From an uncultured Microbacterium sp. (GTDB lineage: Bacteria; Actinomycetota; Actinomycetes; Actinomycetales; Microbacteriaceae): DNA of 5,934 bases. Shown one piece after another: positions 4,961 through 5,934 of this stretch (positions are counted from its first letter, which is position 1; each line of letters opens with the position of its first letter). A model generated the notes under the pieces. The model made no database searches and was not told where the DNA came from. It was given only the letters and a program-made list of their open reading frames with translations. Position numbers and translations under genes: made by a program. The stretch lies in contig CALKHM010000112.1 of assembly GCA_937988695.1 (NCBI GenBank), positions 1 through 5,934 of the forward strand, written 5' to 3'.

Positions 4961-5886
4961 GATGCCTCCTGCTGCGAGGCGGGCGCCTCGCTGGTGTCGC
5001 TCGGCACGCCCAGGCCCGCCGCCGCGGCCACCAGCAGCATGACGCTGCTGGCGCCGAGCACGCCGGCGGCGCCGGCCGCAGCGGCGAGCACGCCGAGAGT
5101 CGCCGGTAGAACCGTCTGCCCGAGCCGGTTCGCGGCCAGCCGCATCGACATCGCAAGCCCGCGGGTGCCCGCCGGCGCGATCAGCGAGATCCACGACATC
5201 GTGATGGGCTGACAGATGCCGATCACGAAGCCGTAGCCGCAGGCGAAGACGACCAGCACCCCCGCGGGCACGTCGAGGACGAACCCCGCGAGCATCAGCG
5301 CCGACGCCAGGATGCTGCTCACGAGCAGCCAGCGACGCCCGAGTCCACGCGCCAGCACGCCCAGGAACAGCCGCGAGAGCATCGAGAACCCCGATCGCGC
5401 GACCAGCATCGCGCTGATGACGATGGCCGGCAGTCTACGGTCCTGCCCGATGAGCGGGGCGTAGGCGATGAAGATGTCGACGGATGCCAGCACCAGGCTT
5501 CCAGCGACCAGCGCGCTGGGCAGTCCTCTGGTGGCCAGCACGCCGCGCGCGGCACTGAGCATCCCGACGCGTTCGAACGCCGCCGCGCGGGCCGGGCTGC
5601 GGATCAGCAGCGACACCACGAGCAGCAGCAGCGCGCAGCCCAGGCTCACGGCGAAGATCAGGACGACCGGCGGCAGGTGCGCGGAGCCGCCCGGCAGCAC
5701 CAGCATGATCGGCCCGAGTGTCTGTCCGAGGGCGACGGCGAACCCGTAGATGCCGAACGTCGTGTCGGAGCGCCCGGCGGTGGAGATCGCGCCGACGTAC
5801 GACTGCTCGCCGAGCACGGTGAACATCTGCCCGCACCCCAGCAGCATCGAGGCGCCCATGAGCACCACGAGCGAGCCGTGCCCGCC
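4957..5886 (-). CDS. MFS transporter, 5'-truncated by the contig end
   Basis: The genuine part is 309 residues, ending at the TGA at 4957 and starting in mid-protein at GGHGSLVVLM. About nine transmembrane helices are visible (roughly 4-24, 43-65, 72-95, 124-146, 152-175, 186-204, 208-226, 255-275 and 278-293), so about the first three helices, some 90-110 residues, are missing. The central loop is about 96-123. The second-half motif A loop is GVLARGLGRR (176-185). QPITMSWISLIAP (226-238) and RGLAMSMRLAANRLGQ (242-257) are typical of MFS_1 carriers. The tail is short and polar. An apparent GTG start at 5901 must be rejected: its first five codons (MLFRS) come from sequencing adapter. The stop overlaps the cupin-ABM start as ATGA, so this gene heads or lies early in the operon. 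Uptake of the operon's substrate is the likeliest role, but export is not excluded. Confidence 0.88.
   Translation of the reverse strand, partial: GGHGSLVVLMGASMLLGCGQMFTVLGEQSYVGAISTAGRSDTTFGIYGFAVALGQTLGPIMLVLPGGSAHLPPVVLIFAVSLGCALLLLVVSLLIRSPARAAAFERVGMLSAARGVLATRGLPSALVAGSLVLASVDIFIAYAPLIGQDRRLPAIVISAMLVARSGFSMLSRLFLGVLARGLGRRWLLVSSILASALMLAGFVLDVPAGVLVVFACGYGFVIGICQPITMSWISLIAPAGTRGLAMSMRLAANRLGQTVLPATLGVLAAAAGAAGVLGASSVMLLVAAAAGLGVPSDTSEAPASQQEAS
4965..4970 (-). promoter_or_regulatory. Ribosome binding site of the cupin-ABM gene
   Basis: A perfect AGGAGG on the minus strand lies four bases before the ATG at 4960, inside the last codons of the upstream transporter gene. It fixes the start of the cupin-ABM gene and rules out the much longer upstream extension of the frame. 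Confidence 0.8.
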
Positions 5887-5934
5887 AGATCGGAAGAGCA
5901 CACGTCTGAACTCCAGTCACGCCAATATCTCGTA
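5887..5934 (+). other. Illumina TruSeq adapter contamination (not genomic)
   Basis: From AGATCGGAAGAGCACACG onward the bases match the TruSeq indexed adapter as I know it: the fixed portion through TCCAGTCAC (to 5920), a six-base index GCCAAT (5921-5926, TruSeq index 6), and the start of the following constant part, ATCTCGTA (5927-5934). Its three minus-strand reading frames give the well-known artefact peptides MLFRS, MCSSDL and MTGVQTCALPI. The true contig ends at 5886. Confidence 0.98.

Noticed and set aside
4224..5156. A 310-codon minus-strand frame over the cupin-ABM and transporter genes
   Set aside because: Its composition is Arg-rich and disordered, while the overlapping frames carry clear cupin, ABM and MFS motifs.
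4961..5194. N-terminal extension of the cupin-ABM frame to 5194
   Set aside because: The added residues are Arg/Gly-rich noise overlapping the MFS coding frame, and a perfect AGGAGG supports the start at 4960.
599..5212. A 1537-codon uninterrupted plus-strand frame
   Set aside because: It crosses one plus-strand and at least three minus-strand genes in other frames, is dominated by Arg, Gly, Ala and His in mixed order, and has no recognisable domain. Long stop-free shadow frames are expected at this GC content.

Overview
This is a short, very GC-rich contig of actinobacterial character. High G/C at third codon positions, a leaderless-type promoter and Actinomycetota-like proteins (notably an enoyl-CoA hydratase resembling mycobacterial EchA8) fit a member of the Microbacteriaceae or a close relative. 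The GGTCGTTGAGCG-type repeat at the left edge points the same way, but the genus is inference. Both contig ends look like assembly limits: the left end lies inside a tandem repeat, and the last 48 bases are Illumina TruSeq adapter, not genome.

Layout: bases 1-139 hold about seven copies of a ~20-bp tandem repeat. Then comes a minus-strand winged-helix (ArsR-like) regulator (145-756), divergent from a plus-strand MFS exporter (807-2207). The 50-bp gap between them, with the first bases of the exporter gene, carries two interleaved promoters and two copies of a TGAA-N8-TTCA palindrome exactly 22 bp apart. This is a self-contained regulator/efflux unit in which the regulator probably represses the pump and itself.

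The other half is a minus-strand gene cluster read from right to left: a second MFS transporter (4957-5886, truncated by the contig end), a cupin + ABM two-domain protein (4232-4960, ATGA overlap with the transporter), an Ldh_2-family NAD(P)-dependent 2-hydroxyacid/malate-type dehydrogenase (3182-4222, 9 bases downstream), possibly a 32-residue ORF (3080-3178), and an EchA8-like enoyl-CoA hydratase (2291-3067). The first three are almost certainly one operon. The hydratase may be co-transcribed across a 114-base gap that contains two abutting hairpins. An uptake transporter, a small modifying or sensing enzyme, a 2-hydroxyacid dehydrogenase and a crotonase would fit import and oxidation of a hydroxyacid, but the substrate cannot be read from the sequence.

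No RNA genes, CRISPR array, insertion sequence or phage gene was found. I see no clear undescribed defence or mobile system. The most interesting signals are the double operator, the cupin-ABM fusion in its operon, the small ORF that fills the Ldh-hydratase gap, and the adapter tail that creates false N-termini.
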